A stretch of DNA of 64,000 bases from Glycine soja (taxonomy: Eukaryota; Streptophyta; Magnoliopsida; Fabales; Fabaceae). The position numbers and the translations under genes are program-made. Shown here piece after piece: positions 1 through 13,383 of the stretch. Within the stretch, counting starts at the first letter, position 1; each line of letters begins with the position of its first letter. Under the pieces are notes generated by a model. That model did not search any database. It was not told the origin of the DNA and saw nothing but the letters and a program-made list of their open reading frames with translations. The DNA is taken from the NCBI RefSeq assembly GCF_004193775.1, contig NC_041008.1:3970958-4034957 (forward strand), in the 5' to 3' direction.

Positions 1-41
1 CTTCTGTTCATTTTCCCTTATTGGGCATTTTTACAATGTAG

Positions 42-2064
42 ATATGTACACTCGCTATCCTACTCCCAATCTCAGAGAGCATTTGAAGCTGCCAAAGCAA
101 TTAATGACATAAATGGCATAGCGAGCATATTACAGCACCGTCCTTATCATATAGATTCCCTTCTAACAATGGCAGAATATTTTGCGGTATTGGGTGAACA
201 ACAGATGTCTGCAGATGCTATTGCCAGGTGTCTATATGCCCTTGAATGTGCATGGCATCCCATGTTCAATCCACTGCAGGGAAATTGCCAGCTGAAGTTC
301 AAACATGATACAAACAAACCAATATTCACAGCTCTTTTCACTCACATGAAAAATTTGGACAGGCGTGGCTGTCATAGATCTGCCTTAGAGGTCTGCAAAT
401 TATTGCTTTCGCTAGATTCTGATGATCCCATGGGGGCTATTTTCTGCATCGATTACTTTGCTTTAAGGGCTGAGGAGTATGCATGGCTGGAGAAGTTTTC
501 TGAAGAATATAAAAGTGACAACTCCATGTGGTTGTTTCCAAACTTCTCTTATTCCCTTGCCATTTCTCGGTTTTACCTTGAGGGCGAGGCCTGCAAAGAT
601 GATTGTATGGATTCTGAAAAGGCTTCTTCGTCTGATCTTATGAAACAAGCATTGATGCTTCATCCTTCAGTCATAAAGAAGCTTGTCGCAAAAGTACCAT
701 TGAAAGATCGCACATGGACAGATATTCTAAAGCATGCCTTTTTCCGGTCAGATCAAACAGGAATTCCATCTCAAGATCACTTGATTAATATATATGTTGA
801 GAGAAATTACCTTTTATGGAGGATTCCTGATCTGCAAAAAGTGCTAAGTGGTGCTGCAAAACTAGTGATTGAAACACTAGAAAGTAATAAAAGTGAAGTT
901 AAGGATTGGGCTTGTGTCAGAAAAGAAGCATTTTCATCTGAGAAAAATGAGTAAGTGATTATTTTTTATTTATTTTTTGTTGTTTTAGCTTAATTTTGCT
1001 TGTTCACTTTGGTAACATTTTTTTATAGACGTGAATCTTTATCTGAATCTGAAAAAGTATCGAATGCTTAAGTATGTTGTTTTACAAACCATCTAGCTTT
1101 ATTGTCTTCAAAACTTGGTAAAAATGATTTCTAGTTGGAATGAGCATTTGGTAGTTAAACAATTGAAATTATGATTAATAACTTGCAGCAATGTGCTGAT
1201 AACAATGTAACTGAAGAATAATTGTATGATAATAAAAAAATTTTAAGCTTACTCATCTCGTGTAATTAAGAGAGAGAGAGAGAGACAGAATTATGGAAAA
1301 GAAAGTAGCACAATGAAACTTATTCGTTGCGAAATTTTGGAGGCATTCCATTTTCTCATGTGTGGTAAATATGTTTTAACTTCTATTGATCTAATACAAC
1401 TTACACTTACGATAGTCAAACTCTCGACTTATTGTAAACTTGTCGAGCTTATGTAGACTCAACTCGTAACTCGTAAGAATTTACCTATTATAAAAAAAAT
1501 ATTAAAAAACCTATTAATGACATTATTTTTTGAAAACCTATAAATGACATATGCATAGCATAATACTCTTTACACAATAATTCAACATTTCAATTCCATA
1601 ATAAAGCAAAGTAGCAAACCAATTGTAATTTGTTACAGTTCTAAGTTAGATTAAACTACATAAATGATCAAATCGCACATGATGGCGAGTTAACACATTT
1701 TCTCTATCTGAAATCGTTCTTAAGAGTTTACTAGTTAACTTGAGAGTTTGACAATCTTGCTTACACTTCATTGTTTGTTAGGTATGGACATTTGATGGTA
1801 TCTGATTTCTCTGATTCACTTTCATCGATTCCACGAGAAAATCTGCAACAATTTATGGGTGTTCCAAGGATGATGGAGGGTATGCAGGATGAGAACCAAT
1901 TTGCTAATCTACCTGGCAATGGCCATGCTCCTCGCCGTGTTGCAAATAGGAATGCATTAGCTGTCTTGTTTGAGTCAATGCTACCGTGGGTTACTTATGA
2001 GGATGGGGTGGATGGTGGACCTGATGATGACCAACATGATGACCACAGGCAAGACAATCAATGA
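42..2064 (+). CDS. TCF25: TCF25 / Rqc1-like protein, C-terminal part (5' end outside window)
   Basis: Two exons are visible: 42-950 and 1782-2064, joined by an 831-base GT-AG intron in phase 2. The first exon follows a pyrimidine-rich acceptor at 40-41, so more exons lie to the left of the window. The peptide has the hallmark Tcf25 stretch: RAFEAAKAIND, then GIASILQHRPYHIDSLLTMA, then ALECAWHPMFNP, and ends in an acidic D/H-rich tail. TCF25 (NULP1; yeast Rqc1) belongs to the ribosome-associated quality control complex that handles stalled 60S-bound peptides; in animals it was first described as a bHLH-like nuclear protein. The helical repeats suggest a scaffold rather than an enzyme. The intron holds a short GA microsatellite at about 1269-1285. 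No frameshift or stop breaks the visible part. Family assignment is firm; plant function is by analogy. Confidence 0.9.
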
Positions 2065-5000
2065 TTCTGGATGCAACTGGCCTTCCTGCTCTGAAGGGCC
2101 TATTTTTGGCTGGAGTGTTGTACTCAATGATGAGATGCCTTTCTTGTACAGTGTGACGCCTAGGGAGCTTGATGTCTTCTGCTATTATGTTGATCATTGT
2201 CAACCATATGGGCACTCTAGATGCATAAAAATGCCATATAATTTTGTGGTGTCTAAGTTTATGGATATTGATGTCAAATGTTATACCGTTGCCATTATGA
2301 ATTTTTCATTTGATATACTTTAAATTTTTGTCAACTTTGTTGTTTAATAATGTATTGTCACACAAGAGTTTAGATATTATAACATCTACTTAAGTTCAAA
2401 TTCTTTTATAACCACGTAGTTGGATGAAAGTGTAGAATTGAAAACGTTACTTCAAAAGTAAGCATCTTAAGTATCTCAACGTGGTTAGAGTAGTTTAGAT
2501 GTGGTATTGTGTGGTGTCCGGTACCCCAATTAGTTCAAAGGTAAATACATTTTTCTTGTGTACCTGTTGGGTGTGGCCTGCCGTCTAGTTTTATTGTTGA
2601 GGCATTGTCAAAATTCATTGTATACTTCCATGTCATCATGATGTTAAATAAAACAATAGAATTAAAAGATGCTCTTAGCCTATGCTCGTTATTCCAATGT
2701 GTGAGGATTGTTTCTACTCCATTTTGATAATACCGCGGAAAGAATCATGCTACAAAGAGTTTTACACAATTATTGGCACGGTTTCATGATTTTTTAAAGC
2801 TGGTTTACCTGAATTTGGGTGGAACTATGCAAGCAGTTGTGCATAATTGTGACTGCAATAGCTACAAAAACTAATAGTACTCAAGTGAAGAATAGGCTAA
2901 TGAGATTTTGAGTGAACCTAGGATATTTTTCTGTCCGGAGTTAAAGAACTAATCTTTTAAGGTTTTAAAATTCATTTAAGGGGTAGATTTTTTCCAAAAG
3001 TTTTTTCATACACGAATTTGAAGATTAAATTACTTCACTTATTACATGTTCAAGAAACAAGATTATCTGCCTACCATGTCACACTATGTTGGTTAGGCTA
3101 ACAAGAGATTAAGTCCTTGCAATGTTACATGTTTATTAAATTATGACTTACATAGTACAACATTCTAGACTCTATAATGCTTATAATTATTTCTAAATGC
3201 AAACTTTTTACAAACTAAATGCAGAAAAGCGATTCAATACGCAGGCCTAGGCATGCCGAGGAATAAGAAATACTTTCTTGGCCCTGTGGTGGGTGGTGCA
3301 TACTTTGTTACAAGACCCTCCAGTTCAAGCATGCATGACTCTGTGACATTCTTTTCTTTTTTCTACGTAGATTGAGTGGATCAGGGCCAGATTAGCCTTC
3401 AAAGACAATATAAGAGCAGGGAGAGAAGTGGGGGACCAGGTATGGCATTAAGTTTTAATCAAAAAAAGGTTTAGGATTAAGTTAGTATGATAAAGTTATC
3501 ATGTGAGTGGATTTTAACATATCATTAAGGTCACAACTATATGAAGCTAACATCATTACAACACTGCTAACTGCTAAGCATTATTGTACAATATCTCTTA
3601 CTTTATGAAGTTTTGGATTCCCCTACTTTCTTGTAACTTGTAACCTCTTTGATGTGACCATCTGTCCAACCCCATTTTCTTTTCTCCCTCTCCCTCTCTC
3701 TTTTTCTTTTCCCCAACTTGTGATGATGCTCCTCAACCTTCTCTAGAAGACTACCACATTTTGTTGCTGGCTTGAGTTTGGAATAAATGACACTAGAAGT
3801 ATACTCCTGCATTGCTAATTAACTCTTGACCACGATTGTTCACTAGGAAGAAGCTATACATGGTTGATAATATTTTGTGACTTTGACAAATTCAGCATTG
3901 TTTTCCCTTACTGTTTAAGTAAATATACACTCTACACAAGCAAAGAAAATGCCACTGTGCCGGTGGCTCCAGCTAAACCTTCGGTCACTCGCTCAAGAAA
4001 TCACTAGTTAATATTGATAAAATGATATATACGCGTATAAAATATATTATGGAAACATTGAAATTTTAATCGATGATTTTCTAAATAACATTTATTACTT
4101 TACATGTTAGAAGAGTCAAATCTTAACTTGCCATCTCTCCTTATTAAGAAATGAATCATGATTCAGTTATTAAGACATTGGACATATTTTTTTGTAAGTG
4201 TATGTTTAGGCTTCCACTCTCCATTCGTGGGAAACTAAACATACATTCATGGAAGTAACTATTTTGTTACTTTTGGATTGAATGTACTTTAAGAAGTAGG
4301 AGAACAGGTTTCCAAAACATAGCTCAAGTTATTTCTGCAACTTGTAAGGTTTAACCACACTAGTTAAGATGACTATTATAGGTTAGTTGTTCTTCGAAAT
4401 CAAATGAGAAACTTAACTTTATAACTCATCAAATTAAAATAACTTAGCTGCGGGCTCATAGAATCAGCTAATCATTGTGTGGAATATTGGATCATATAAT
4501 CGAGATCACTAGGTGAGCATGGCTGTGTGTGGGGAACCACAAGCAGAAAGGGAGGTTTGCTAATCTTTTTTGTATTGGCACTTATGATTTAGGGGGTTGT
4601 GCTTTTTTCTCTCTACGAGGAGAAAATTTATATATGTTCAGGAAGTAAAATCAATCCATAATAAATTTTCATATGCTACAAAGAGTTATACAATTTGAAT
4701 AAAGTGATATCGTATTTTTTCAGTAGTCACTTATTGAATTTTCGCAAGACAGAACCTATCCATGCATGGAAAAATCTACACAAGTTGGATAGATGAAATT
4801 AATTAATCATAAATAAATTATAATATCACACAAATATTTATAAGATGATTTAATATAAAGTGATGGAATATTTATTGTTAATTGTCTATGTAAACTATAC
4901 TAATTTCTCATAAAAATTGATAGTTCAATACTAATTTAGCATTTTTTAATCTATCTTTCATTTTATCTAGATTGCTTTCTCACTTTTTTTTCTCACTTTT

Positions 5001-5472
5001 TATTTGAAATATTTTTCAGAACACATTCTTATTTTAAATTTTAAAGCGACAAGAACAATTGCTATTTAAACTAATTTTTCTATAATCAACTTAGCCTATT
5101 TTATTTAGGGTTACAGAAATACTTTTGTGGATTCTAATATAAAATTATAGGTTCCAATACACGAATCAAGAAAGAAAAAATACTTTTGAATTGTTCTAAC
5201 ATGAATTCAAACATTTACTCACTGAGGATATGTTTGGTTAACATTAGTGAAGTCAAACATAAATTTATTAGTGAATCAGAACATTTCTTTTTACTTTCAT
5301 TTTATTTTTGTTCATTAGAGTTGTCTAGAAATTCGTACGACAACAATTTCAACTAAAAACTAAAATCAAACATGTTCAATATAGATTAATAAGATTTATA
5401 GAAGTATTTGGTGGACAATCCAATTGTAATTGTAATTTTAATAATAATAAAAGGCACTCCTTCTGGTTCTCC
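2065..5472. other. Intergenic region, no gene supported
   Basis: About 3.4 kb between TCF25 and the DUF1295 gene. The first few hundred bases are probably the TCF25 3' UTR, but no strong AATAAA stands out. The rest is AT-rich with only short ORFs that resemble nothing I know. Around 3240-3430 the composition is less AT-rich, without coding signal. Around 5220-5390 there is a segment containing 'atgtttggttaac' and 'caaacatgttc' arms that may be a decayed MITE. Confidence 0.5.
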
Positions 5473-5479
5473 TATAAAA
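5473..5479 (+). promoter_or_regulatory. TATA box of the DUF1295 gene
   Basis: TATAAAA lies 97 bases before the ATG at 5570. Transcription would start near 5500-5510, giving a 5' UTR of about 60-70 bases without an upstream ATG. Placement is by motif only. Confidence 0.5.
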
Positions 5480-5569
5480 CTGGAAGTTATAAAGCACTCC
5501 CAACACATACACACAACACAAGATCAACTCAAATTGATTCAAAGCGCAAGACACAAAAAAAAATTAAAA

Positions 5570-7290
5570 ATGGCTAGTGGTCGCAATTTGAAGAACGCTG
5601 TGATAGCGTTTTTGGTTCCTCTTCCCTCCATCTTCTTCTACCTCTCATTCCTCAACCACTACGACTCAGCAAATTCCCCATTGTTTTGGTCTACTCTATG
5701 GTCATGGTGCTATCACCACCCTCTTCTATTAGCCAACGCTCTCTTCTTCCTCAACGTCAATGTCCTCTTCTGGGCCATAGGCCTAATCCAATCCAGCCAC
5801 TGGGTACACACAATTACAAAGCCACCCTACTTTTTGTTTCACTTCACCCACTTTCACATTTCCTTCAAAGTTGACATCTTTCGGTGTTTGTGATGGTACA
5901 GATGATTGACCCCTATTGGACTGTGATACCTGTGATGCTTGTTCACTACTATGCCACTCACCCGTTGGCTCACTATGATTGGTGGAGGTCCAGGATCGTG
6001 ATTTTATTGACTTGGGTGTGGAGTGCTAGGCTCACTCATAACTATTTCAGGAGAGAGAGGTGGCAGTGGGGTGCCAGGGAAGATTGGCGTTTCACTGAGA
6101 TGAGTCAACAGTATGGGAAGCAATGGTGGTGGGTTTCATTCTTTGCTGTCTATGTCTCTCAACAGGTAAGTTTTCTCATTGCTCCATTTTCATTCATTGG
6201 TACTGAAATGAAGGAAAAAAGATTGATGAACACTCACATAATAGTATACACCTAAAGAAAGAAAGAGATAGAAGTGTAGGCATGATATGTAATATAACCT
6301 GACAAGAAGAGAGAGATAGAAAAACAATCATGAGTGTTAATGAGGAGTTTGCAATATTCAGGTTTTCACATATAACTACACTTAAGTGAACCTGTTGAGA
6401 GGCCTTGAATTTTATTAAATGACCCTATCTGAAATTATGGCCTGACTTGACATTTTGGAGCCCTCGGTATGGACCTGATCCGATTTTGATGTTGCCTTGT
6501 AATTTGGAGCGATTTTTCGGGTTGCGTATTAAGGAAAGATGAAAAAGTTTTTTGTTCATTATATAAGCATTGTTTTCTAAAAAAAAATAAAAATAGAAAT
6601 CTCTTGACTGCCTGTGGATGTAGGGTACATCAGCCAAACTATGTTAATCCTGTGTGTCTTTCCTTGTACTGTTTCATTGTTTTAATGATGTATTTTGTAT
6701 ACGCTATAACAGAACACCTTGAACCTGCTTGTTGAATTACTTGTTTTCTTTGATTGCTGTTCCATTGAATTGAGTGTTTTTCTTTTGGTGTGTGTTTCTT
6801 GTCTTTGCAGATGTTTTTGATTGCACTGTCACTTCCCTTGTATGCTGTCCATACTTTCAATGAGCCTTTGAGCATGTGGGACTTGGTGGCTACTGTTGTC
6901 TGTTTATGTGGTATTGTGATAGCATACTTTGCTGATACACAGCTCTATGAGTTTGTGAGTAGAAACAACAAGCTGAAGGGGCTTGGGAAACCAGTGGTTT
7001 TTGTCCTTGACAGTGGCTTGTGGTATTACTGCCGACATCCGAATTACTTTGGCGAGCAGCTGTGGTGGTGGGGGCTGGTTGTGTTTGCATGGAACCTGGG
7101 ACATGGATGGACCTTTATTGGAGCTTTGGTTAATACTATGTGTTTGGCTTATGTGACTAGGCTTGTGGAGGACCGAATGTTGAAACAAAAAAGTAGAGCA
7201 GAAGCATTTAGGGTGTATCAGAAGAAAACTTCTGTGTGGGTACCTTGGTTCAAGTCCTCTCCTTCAGGGGTTAAAAATAAGAATGCTTGA
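5570..7290 (+). CDS. DUF1295 membrane protein, steroid 5-alpha-reductase-like
   Basis: Three exons, 5570-5803, 5902-6165 and 6811-7290, all joined in phase 0, give 325 residues. The start is the first ATG after the TATA box, in AAAATGG context. The protein is very hydrophobic and tryptophan-rich with several membrane helices, including one right after the short basic N-terminus. Near the C-terminus, residues 241-248 read RHPNYFGE followed by QLWWWG. This is the conserved signature of DUF1295 proteins and related steroid reductases and isoprenylcysteine methyltransferases, where it is thought to help bind the cofactor. The family is likely an ER-type membrane oxidoreductase using NADPH, but the substrate of this plant clade is not established. 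The C-terminus ends in a lysine/asparagine-rich tail. Intron 2 (645 bases) carries no obvious transposon. The structure is intact. Confidence 0.88.
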
Positions 7291-7659
7291 TGTTTTTCTT
7301 GGTGCAATGGTCGATTTTGTAAAATTATCATCTTGGTATGTTATAAATTTTGCGTTGTTCGTATTTATTTAATGAAATGATGAATTGTATGTGTTCTATA
7401 TATTAGTTTGCTGTAATGTTTTATAAAATCTTAATGAATCTGCTACATTTGGAGTCATACTTCTTGAATGCGGCTTTTCAGCTTCTAAATGATCCCTGAT
7501 GACTAGTGTATTTGGCTGTGGATATACATCCTCTGGTCTTTTTATTTAGGCTTCTTCTTGTTTATGTGAAAGTCTGGAGTCATACAAAAAGAAAGAAATA
7601 TTTTACAGTTATGGTTAAACTAATAAACTATGAACTAGTGTCTTGTTAACTAATCTGCG
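7291..7659. other. 3' flank of the DUF1295 gene
   Basis: Probable 3' UTR and terminator region. There is no canonical AATAAA close to the stop; near-matches such as AATGAA lie around 7370. Nothing coding is seen. Confidence 0.4.
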
Positions 7660-8800
7660 GCTGCATCAAATTGTCTCAAGTAATAAAGTAAAATAAAAGT
7701 TCAAGTATCGAATCCACAGATACTTTGTTTATATTCAGAGTTATATTTATCCAAATTTTCAAGCAATTAATGAATGAAATCAAAGATTTGAGAGATGCAA
7801 AATTAAAAATAAACTGACATAAAATTAAACTAATAATCTAAAACATGTAAGGAAAGAAAAACAAACACTTGGAACGGTGAAACATAGGTTGATTCTGAAT
7901 ATGGAGGTGTTGGGGGCCTAATCTACCAAAATTAATCTCAATGTGATATTAATGATTTTTCTCTATTAAATCTTATTCCAATTATCACCTATGTCTATTC
8001 ATATTCTAACCATGATTTCTCATATGAAAGAGCTTAATTTCCATAATTTCTCTCCTAATCCCTTAAGAGAACAAACTAGTTAAATCGCATTATTAGCATA
8101 GATGCATAAAACAGGTTAAACAATGTCATTCTATCCCTATAGATGAATTATTTAGATGTCCCTTTCTAGTTCTTAAGAAATAAACATTTTTCAATACCTA
8201 AATCCTAAAACATACTATGAATATGCGTGATCAAATCACAATCAATGAAATTAAGTACAAAAAAGAGACAATGAAATTAAAATAACATCGAATGGATAGT
8301 AGAAATAATTACGTTAAGAATGTTTGGTTGCTAGACTCCCAACAATGGGGAAATTTAGCCTCTCATTGTCATGAGAGACTTTACAATTAAAAGAGGGTGA
8401 TGAGAAGAGAAGAATAATGGAGATGAAAGAGAGGAATGACTCCTAATGATTAGTTTCCCTTGTTCCTACATGAATCCTAGCCTTTGTTTTCTATGAGAAG
8501 CTCTAATTTCGTGGATATTATGTGTGTCTTTCTTTCTTCATTTTTCCTCTTTTTAAAGGCGCAGTCTGTAACGTCGTGCTAAGTGCGATCGTCGCGCTGA
8601 GCGAGTGAGTTAGTGGTTACGCACTTAGGACGCGACTTGCGCTAAGCGCGTCTTCACATATCAGGCTTCTCCATGTGTCTTCTTTGCGTTAAGCTAGTGC
8701 GATCCCCTGAGCGACTGCATCGCACTAAGCGTGTATGGTGCGCTGAATGAGAGTCTTTAAATCTTCCACTTCTCTTGCAAGCTTTACTCTATATTCCTGC
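7660..8800. repeat. Dispersed repeat with GCGCTAAGCGCG-type motifs, copy 1
   Basis: A non-coding block whose right part (about 8565-8760) is GC-rich. It contains several variants of a near-palindrome based on gcgctaagcgcg, including gcgctaagcgcgtctt at 8639-8654. A second block of the same type lies at about 47690-48690 and shares that 16-mer exactly. Both have the same order: AT-rich left part, a purine-rich GAGAAG/GATGGA stretch, TGTGTCTTTCTT-like text, then the motif cluster. The family is unidentified; I associate this motif style with soybean repeats, possibly fragments of a retroelement. Confidence 0.55.
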
Positions 8801-11800
8801 TGCCAATATAACACTAAAGCACTATAAATTCATCAGTTTAAATACTTATTGGACAAAATTTTGAATGATGTTAAAATTCTAATTATTCTCATAAAAAGAA
8901 GCAATAAAAGCAAAAAAAAATCCGACAATTTTTATTGACTTAATCATAAAATATACCCATGCACAATAGGTATCATGCCTTTTCTGGTTTAATGACTAGT
9001 CTCATATTAAAAATATTGCTATTTGCAGATCAAGATCTCATATTGTAAAATGGGCCATCAATTTAGATGCTTTCTCATGGTTGCATATTGATATCTAGTG
9101 AATGTCTATTTCCCTAACTTTCAAGCATAGGCATGAATCGTGAGTGCTGCCATAATATCCAAGTTTTCAATATACAGAAAAGTTAAAGAACTAAGATGTA
9201 GCACCATCTAGTGTTGGAAAGAGATATATCACGAGATCCAACTAAATTTCTGGCGTGGAGAGATTAAAAGTGTGCGTTAGTGCTCTAGAACTTTTGGATG
9301 CCTCTAGGTAAGCAATGACATTGTCATAAACCCTTTTGGTGTAGACCTTTAGCCAGAATGCTTGTGTCAAAAAGCTTTAGTTTTGGATTCTGAAGGACCA
9401 AAATCCTCTCATGATGGTAAAGGGCATTATACTATTGTCAGTCAGACAAGAGTGGCAAAATTTACGTTTTGACTCATGAATGTAGTGAATTCGGGGATGC
9501 TGTTGTGGGGGTCACGAGCATCTGAGCAAGTGCTATTAGCGAAGAGCTGAAATTGGAATTTTGTTTTGACAGTTAGGTGATTCAATGAGGCCTAGCTTGG
9601 GATTAGACTTCCATAGTCAACCTCTTTTCAGTGTAAAGTTCTATTTGGATTTTTTCTCTCTCATATTTTTCTTTGTAGCCTTATTAGTTCTATTGAATTT
9701 CTTGGAGAATTGTATCTGGGGTGTCTTCTTTGAGATAGATTTAGTGGATCCCTGTTGAGGAATGTTCTGGGCTGGATCTACGCCTAGAGTGGTCCAATAA
9801 CCATCAACCACACTAGGCCAGTAGTGAACCCAAAAACTTTCAAGTAACCAACTCCCTTCAATCCAAAAGACAATTAAGCCCAACGACTAGGTATACCTAC
9901 ACTTGCAACACACAGTAGCAAATTTCCTAAAAATCAAGCAACTATCAATGAGAATCAAAGGATCAAAATGATCAAGTATTATTCTGTTATTACATGAGTA
10001 TGATACCTCCATGCAAGGATGAAAACACAACATTTGGAAGGTACAAATTCTTCACGAATTGTTATCATCTTTTAACTTTTGCTATTCCTAACTTGGACGT
10101 TAGAGTCCTCACAGGTGACCACTACCACCATTCATCTGGGAGTGCAGAGAAGGACTTCCATACCATCATGGACCTGCAACAGAGGATCTCTATCCATTGG
10201 GTGAATGCAAATGACAATTTCTAGATTTGATTGTGAAAGATATATAATATAATTGATTATGAAGGCAGGTACATTCATGGTCCTCTTTTGTTTGTCCATC
10301 CTTAAAGAAAATTGGAGGACTTCAGTGGTTTTTAATGATAACGTTTCATCTGTTTGAAATTTTCTTGGCAGCCTCCGCTCCTCAGAGTACCATTTTAGTT
10401 TTGCTTTTGCATGATCATTCCATTTATAGCCTGGTAACTGCAAGCAACTTAAGGAGAGTCATATCTCTTGGAGATTTCATATTTGTTCTTGCCATATGAG
10501 TCCCCACAGTTCCCAGTTCAAATACGGTGTGGATAATTGATTTTATTTGCTGTTCTTCAAATTTTGGCCTTGACATTTTCATGTGGTCTCTTCTCACATG
10601 TTAACTGTAATGTAATGTTATCAGATGACAAAGTTCCTCTGAAGAGTAACAATGTGAAACATTATTGCAAAAAGAATACTAGTAACACTCTTCCACATAC
10701 TTTTATCAACAAGCTTCATTATTTGGTGAATTATATGCAAATATTAGTAAATAAAGAATGAGTCAGAGAATGTGTTGAAAATTGTATTAGTAGCATTTTT
10801 CTGTCCCAAATGAGGGGAAAAATTAGATAAACTACCGTGGAAATTTCAAATAGTGGTTTTATTGCCTTATGGGCATGTTACATGCTTGTGATGCATAAGT
10901 AGAAAGTTCCCCATGTACTTTTCCAACATTATGGTGTGTCCCCAAAGGAACAGAAAATCCCCTCTTTCATTAGTCCCCCCCATCTGAAATAATATAAGAC
11001 GAGATATCCCATAGCAGAAACATCTATAATTAATGCATTGTTTTTTCCCTTACTGGTCAGGCAGCTGATGAGTGATGTGTTAATGGTGACTTGTAACCGT
11101 TAGCTACCCATTTGACTTTGGATTAGATACCTTTATTTATGGTATTTTGCTTACTAGTCTTAACAGACGGTGATGTATCATGGACAGAACAGTGACAAGA
11201 CTGCTAAGTGGGAAAACAAATTGAGATATCCCAAATTCCATGTGAAGGCAAATCAACGGCTATTGGGACTGGACCATTAACTTTTTCAATTTTTAAAAGC
11301 AACATAAGATAAGGAGAAAACTAATAGAAAATGGGTAAGGCTCTTATGTGAGATTCTCTTTGATAACATTCTTATTTTAATTCAAACTGTATCATAATCA
11401 TAATTCACTATTACTTAAGGATGGATACACTTAAAAAATAAAGAAATCCAATAGTTAATACAAATAAACGTGATAAAAAAATATCTACAGTCCAGGGTTG
11501 CTCACCGGGCTATGTCCAGGGTAATGTTAAATATGTCATTTGTGAATCATTAGGTGTTCATGAAATGGGTGATTAATATTTGAATTAATTATAATACTAC
11601 TACAATTCAAGTGACTTGTAAACGTCAACTCTGAAACATTTTGATCCCGAATCAGGGTTGAACAGTGAATGAATCATGACCATAACTACGAGAATTGATT
11701 GTCTTTTATGTACATACGTCCAAGAGGCACGCATAGAGATGCATACTTGTGAAGGTAAGTGAATATTATTAAATGAATTATATAAGATTAAAATAACTAG

Positions 11801-13383
11801 GTCATGAAACAAACATAAAACCAATGGATGAGAAAAAAGGAGGATGACTTCTGAGAAAGATCATTTTATGATGGACAAATAAAATTTAAATATTATTGGC
11901 TCTATATTTCAATTAAAGTTATTATTTTCTTTTGATAATTGTAAGTATTATTTTGGTAACTGAAATCAAAAACACTTATTAAATAAAATATTAATTTATT
12001 TGAAAAAAATATCAACAGTAGTCCTATTAGGCCTTTTCTAACCTTTTTGCCTTTTGTGACCACTTGTATGTTCGGTCAAAACACAAAACAAGAGGGGGAA
12101 AATAAAAATAAAATGCAGATCCTTTGTTTTGTTTTGGCATTTGTTTGCAATTTTGCATGGGAGTTGAGATCTCTTTCTGTACAGGTTTTTCACAGATAAT
12201 AATTGCCACGGGTGTTCAATGGCTACAATATTTTCAATAAGAGGGTGACATATTCAATGCGTTGTGAAAAGATATAAGTGCCACACCATCTAGGTTTTCA
12301 CGCATATTAAATTTGTTTTATGGTCTCTGGGATTGGGTAGCTATAATTAGGTGCGTCATAAAAGTTCTTCGGTACAGTATTATCATACACTTGTTTTCAC
12401 TTCCATGTACGTATAATCAATCTGCTGATATCTCATGCATTAATTTCAAAGAATAAATCTTATCATTAAATTAATGTTAAGACATTAACTTGTACCAAAA
12501 CAAAATAAGACAATAAATGTAGTGTTAGCTTTTCCTTTTTTTGAAAAAATATATATAAACTAATTTTATATAATCATCTAATAATAAATTATTAATATTT
12601 TTTTTCCTTTTCAAACATGAGGAAGAAAGGCTAATTCATTGCCTAACGTGTATAAGTTTGTGAGGACCATGCGAAAAGCTTTTACAACCGTTGGATATAT
12701 TGTTTTTTTAATCAAAGGCCAAGTTTTTTCTTTTTTGTTTGTCTATTATTCCTAATTTATCCCTTTGTCCCGATGGACCCCATCTCCCCCATCCACTAGC
12801 AGCAATAACACCAAGCCGCCACCGCCGCCGTTACCAAGAGTCTACGGCGACGACTGCAACCACCACGACGGCGACATCAAACAAAGCTTTCACTTCCACA
12901 ACCACACGTAGTCACGTAAAACAAATTTCTGCAGCCCTCTCCTCTCTTCTCCCTTCTGTTTTTTTTTTTTTTCTTTTTCCTTATTCGCTATATCACATCC
13001 ACAGATGGTTACCACGGCGGTGGCGGCACCACTATGCACCGCCACCAATCACATATCTAAACAGAGAAAATGAGGCCAAATTACAAATATTTCAGATCTA
13101 TAAGAGAATGCAAAATGAAAAAAGTTCGCAATCAAGACTTGATTAAGCTCATATCTTCATATTCTCATATGTAAAATACATTTCATTTTGATCCAAGAAA
13201 CTTGTAACAAAAAAAAAAAAAACAACAAACAAATCGAAACAAGTCTTTGCTTCAAATCTGAATAAAAACCGAATAAAACCAAAAACTCTTCAAACCAAAA
13301 ACAGCGAAGAAGAAGAACAAGACAACTAGAGGAACTTCTCGGGCTGGAGTTCAGCGCGTCGGCAAGACTTACATAAGATGGTC
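8801..13383. other. Gene-poor region with degenerate and GC-rich patches
   Basis: No gene is supported. The stretches 9200-9620 and 9980-10560 are less AT-rich than the surroundings and have broken reading frames on both strands, so they may be old pseudogene or transposon pieces; I could not name a family. At 12770-12910 and 13010-13045 there are CCGCCACC/GGCGGTGGCGG tracts followed by an A-rich stretch at 13205-13320. The open frame over that patch has low-complexity T/H/R composition and no domain. The remainder, especially 11300-12750, is AT-rich. Confidence 0.45.

Noticed and set aside
1970..2323. Second frame overlapping the TCF25 tail
   Set aside because: Overlaps the conserved TCF25 C-terminus out of frame and runs into the 3' UTR; no family resemblance.
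7705..7725. tRNA-like T-arm word (agttcaagtatcgaatcc)
   Set aside because: No acceptor stem, D-arm or anticodon arm could be folded around it; it belongs to the dispersed repeat block.
12739..13146. 135-codon open frame with CCGCC-rich start
   Set aside because: Low-complexity Thr/His/Arg composition, no domain, and no ATG-led gene structure around it; treated as a GC-rich repeat patch.
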